NCBI GenBank assembly: GCA_038232515.1
Contig: JBBSHS010000022.1
Coordinates: 1-32,863, forward strand
Direction: 5' to 3'
Origin: JBBSHS01 sp038232515
Lineage (GTDB): Bacteria; Actinomycetota; Acidimicrobiia; Acidimicrobiales; JAUJNH01
DNA length: 32,863 bases
Part shown: positions 30,459 through 32,863 of the stretch, one piece after another
Layout: every line of letters starts with the position of its first letter
Numbering within the stretch: position 1 is the first letter of the stretch
Made by a program: the position numbers and the translations under genes
The notes under the pieces: generated by a model
What the model saw: the letters and a program-made list of their open reading frames with translations, nothing else
Databases searched by the model: none
What the model was told of the DNA's origin: nothing

Positions 30459-32863
30459 GGGCCCGGCGACGTTGTTGACGATGATGTCGTCGACGATGAC
30501 CGTCACGTTGCCGGTGGTCTCGGTCACGGTCTCCGAACCGCCCACCTCGGTCACGGTGACGGGGGTGCCGGTGTTGGAAGCCCCCGTTTGCGTGTTGGTC
30601 ACGGCCGTACCGACGACGTCGGCGCCCGGGGCGCCCGCAATGGACGCTCCCGTGTCCGCGGTGCCGGGTGTACCGAAGCCCGCGGATCCCGCCGCTCCCG
30701 CTGCCCCGGCGGTGCCGCCGGCGAGAGTCCCGGCGCCGCCGGCGCCGCCGGCGGCGCCGTCTCCTCCGGTCCCCGTGCCTCCGGCGCCACCCGCGCCTGC
30801 TCCCCCGGTCGGCGCCGGGCCTCCGGCCCCACCGATGCCGGTCCCGCCGTCGGCCGTCGCCGTCCCGGCGCCGCCCACACCAGGACCAGCGGTGGCCGTG
30901 GCCGTGGCCGGGCCGCCCTCAGCCGTCGCCGCGGCGGCCTCGGCGGTGACGTCGAGGCCGGTGACGACCTGGACGCTGGTGCTGGTGTTGGTCGACTCGT
31001 TGCCCACCGACGTGTTGCCGCCGGTGTCGGAGATGCCGTCACCGACGTTGTCGACGGTGGCCGACTGGTTGACGGAGCTGAAACCGGCGTCGGTGACGTC
31101 GGCGTTCTCCACCACGCTGCCGGCGGTGGCGTTGCCCGTGGCCGTGGCCACACCCGAGGTGGCCGAGGCCGACCCGTCGGAGTCGTTGGTCCGCGCTGCG
31201 GTGTTGTTCAGGATGATGTCGCCCGCGATCAGTGCGGCGTCGCCGCCGGTGGCCGAGGAAGTGGCATCGCCCCCGACCGCAGTGGCCGTGGCCGCCCCAC
31301 CGGTACCGTCTCCGCCGGTGCCCGTGGCCGTGCCGGCCCCGCCCGTGCCCGCACCCCCGGCGCCGCCGACACTGTCGCCGCCCGCGCCGGCACCACCGAA
31401 GCCGCCGAAGCCGGGACCGCCGATGCCGCCGGCGCCGCCCGCTCCACCCGTGCCCACGCTGGCGTCGCCGCCGATCCCGCCGGCGCCCCCGAAGCCGCCG
31501 ATGCCGGCACCTCCGTCACCGCCGGTACCCGGCCCGCCCGTCCCCGCTCCGCCGCTCCCACCGATGCCGATGCCTCCGGTGGCCGTCCCCGTGCCGTCGC
31601 CGCCGAAGCCCGGGCCGCCGGTGGCGTCAGCCGTGGCTGCCCCGCCGGTGGCGTCAGCCGTGGCTGCCCCACCGGTGACGGTGACCACCGGGCCCTGGGT
31701 GTTGACGACATCGTTGGTCGAGGCGTTACCGGTGGCGTCGTTGCCGCCAGTGGTGGCGGTGGCCGAACCGACGTTGTCGACGGTGGCCGACTGGTCCACC
31801 AACGCCACGCCGCCGCCGCTGACCCTCGCGTCCTGGGCGATCACGTCGGCCGAGGCGTTGCCGGCGGCGTCAGCGGCACCACTGTCGACGGTCGCCAAGC
31901 CATCAGAGGAGTTGGCGGTGTCAGCCGTGTTGTTCTGCACGATGTCCCCGGCCGTCAACGAGGCGCCGCCGCCCGTGGCCATGGGCGTGGCCGAGCCGCC
32001 GGTGGCGACGCCGGTGGCCGCCCCGCCGGTGCCCGACCCGCCGATGCCGACGCCGGTGCCGACCCCACCGGTGCCCGCACCCCCGGCTCCACCCGTGCCC
32101 GCGCCGCCGGTGCCGGGGCCGCCGAAGCCGCCGAAGCCGGCACCACCGGCACCGCCGGCACCGCCGGCACCGCCGGTACCGAAGAGTGTGTCGCCGCCGT
32201 CGCCACCGGGGCCGCCGAAGCCACCCAGGCCGGCGCCGCCGGCTCCGCCGGTACCGACTCCACCGGTGCCGGCCCCGCCGTCACCACCTATGGCGATGCC
32301 ACCGGCGCCTGTGCCCGTGCCCGCCCCGCCGAACCCAGGGCCACCGGTTCCCGTGCCCGTGGCCGCCCCGCCCGTGGCCGTGGCCGTGGCCGGGCCGCCG
32401 AGGACCTCGACACCCGTGTTCTGGGTGTTCGTGGCCAGGTTTGTGGAATCGTTGCCCGTGGCGGCGTTGTCGCCGGTGGCGGCGCTGGCCACTCCGGTGT
32501 TGTCGATCGTGGCCGTCTGGTCGACCACGGAGACGCCGTCGAAGACGCCGGCGCCCTGGTGCACCTCGTCGGCCGCGGCATTCCCCGTGGCCGAGGCGGC
32601 GCCGGAGGTGATCGACGCCGATCCGTCGGACGTGTTGGACGTGTCCGCTCCGTTGTTCTGGATGATGTCGCCGGCAGCGTCCAACGAGGTGTCGCCGCCC
32701 GTGGCCGTCGGTGCCGCCGCCCCGCCGGCGCCGGTCCCGAGGCCGTCGCCGCCCGTGCCGGCACCGCCCAGGCCCACTCCAATACCGTCACCACCGGTGC
32801 CGGTACCGCCCAGGCCGCCGGTGCCGGCACCGCCGGTGCCGGAACCGCCGAAGCCGCCGAAGC
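30456..32863 (-). CDS. giant Gly-rich super-repeat protein (5' end outside the window)
   Basis: At least 802 residues; the frame stays open to the right edge, so the start and any signal peptide are outside. The sequence alternates Gly-rich blocks (GTGGAGGAGxGGFGGxG-type, PE_PGRS- or collagen-like) with domains of about 110 residues opening AGDIIQNNxADT, continuing SDGSAxxxSGAA and ATGNA, then VDQSATVDNVG and ATGNxSTN. Three full copies of the block pair and a final half unit (VIVDDIIVNNVAGP) are present, with a period of 241-244 residues. Gly/Ala/Thr/Asn/Asp-rich, Cys-free, almost no Lys/Arg: typical of secreted surface or matrix proteins forming beta-solenoids. The Gly-rich blocks are close to the PE_PGRS style but the N/D/T domains are not. 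Function unknown; adhesion or sheath roles are inferred. Confidence 0.85.
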   Translation of the reverse strand, partial: FGGFGGSGTGGAGTGGLGGTGTGGDGIGVGLGGAGTGGDGLGTGAGGAAAPTATGGDTSLDAAGDIIQNNGADTSNTSDGSASITSGAASATGNAAADEVHQGAGVFDGVSVVDQTATIDNTGVASAATGDNAATGNDSTNLATNTQNTGVEVLGGPATATATGGAATGTGTGGPGFGGAGTGTGAGGIAIGGDGGAGTGGVGTGGAGGAGLGGFGGPGGDGGDTLFGTGGAGGAGGAGGAGFGGFGGPGTGGAGTGGAGGAGTGGVGTGVGIGGSGTGGAATGVATGGSATPMATGGGASLTAGDIVQNNTADTANSSDGLATVDSGAADAAGNASADVIAQDARVSGGGVALVDQSATVDNVGSATATTGGNDATGNASTNDVVNTQGPVVTVTGGAATADATGGAATADATGGPGFGGDGTGTATGGIGIGGSGGAGTGGPGTGGDGGAGIGGFGGAGGIGGDASVGTGGAGGAGGIGGPGFGGFGGAGAGGDSVGGAGGAGTGGAGTATGTGGDGTGGAATATAVGGDATSSATGGDAALIAGDIILNNTAARTNDSDGSASATSGVATATGNATAGSVVENADVTDAGFSSVNQSATVDNVGDGISDTGGNTSVGNESTNTSTSVQVVTGLDVTAEAAAATAEGGPATATATAGPGVGGAGTATADGGTGIGGAGGPAPTGGAGAGGAGGTGTGGDGAAGGAGGAGTLAGGTAGAAGAAGSAGFGTPGTADTGASIAGAPGADVVGTAVTNTQTGASNTGTPVTVTEVGGSETVTETTGNVTVIVDDIIVNNVAGP
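30471..32670 (-). repeat. about 0.73-kb tandem super-repeats
   Basis: The anchor (coding DIIxNN) occurs at 30471, 31203, 31929 and 32652 with spacings of 732, 726 and 723 bp. Each unit contains an NNxADT-SDG-TGNxSTN domain and a Gly-rich block. Confidence 0.85.

Noticed and set aside
30456..32863. CRISPR-like or minisatellite reading of the repeated Gly-coding segment
   Set aside because: The frame is open throughout, repeats vary at synonymous and non-synonymous sites, periods are multiples of three and there are no unique spacers.

Overview
The window is high-GC (roughly 70%) DNA with actinobacterial features: GTG/TTG starts, many TAnnnT -10 hexamers placed 6-8 nt before a start codon (leaderless genes), GTGA/ATGA stop-start overlaps, a glycine-rich giant repeat protein, and families common in Actinomycetota (MsnO8-like luciferase-family enzyme, FadF-type Fe-S protein, degenerate-HAD/GH65 fusion, small Lys-rich protein). 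An acidimicrobial or related soil/aquatic lineage is a plausible guess, but the sequence alone does not fix the taxon.

Layout. 1-2.2 kb: a secreted NlpC/P60 wall hydrolase, then a cluster of small overlapping genes (zinc-ribbon protein, conserved-looking unknown, Lys-rich 36-aa protein). 2.2-7.2 kb: a CrtI/PYROXD2-type FAD oxidoreductase, the ribosome-assembly GTPase RsgA, a convergent FxLyD-type lipoprotein, an SDR, and a dienelactone-hydrolase-family protein, closed by a bidirectional terminator. 7.2-13.1 kb: carbohydrate block, with a minus-strand glycosyltransferase plus epimerase pair (preceded by an 8-codon mini-ORF with a strong SD) divergent from a GH65 phosphorylase with a dead HAD domain and a beta-phosphoglucomutase-type HAD enzyme; these last two form a disaccharide phosphorolysis pathway. 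13.2-16.3 kb: a Tat-exported small protein, a DUF4331 protein, an unknown and a GH43-like secreted glycosidase.

16.3-23.2 kb is the most rearranged part. Two gene fragments (VC0807-type membrane protein and PaaX-type regulator) meet head to head at one breakpoint; a GNAT and a luciferase-family monooxygenase follow on the minus strand; a palindrome-rich divergent region with a perfect TGTGA-N6-TCACA site precedes an unknown gene translationally coupled to a condensation-fold acyltransferase; then a PadR regulator; then a 5'-truncated, frameshifted AAA/SMC-type ATPase with an intact coupled partner, ending 80 bp from a tRNA-Gly(CCC), with an att-like imperfect repeat at the truncation point.

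23.2-32.9 kb: RDD membrane protein coupled to a large FadF/heterodisulfide-reductase-like electron-transfer protein, an OmpR-type winged-helix protein, a SEC-C zinc protein divergent from an 874-aa STAND-like ATPase with five 42-aa TPR-type repeats and a decayed duplicate of its own tail, and finally a Gly-rich surface-type protein built of about 241-244-aa super-repeats, which runs off the right edge of the window.
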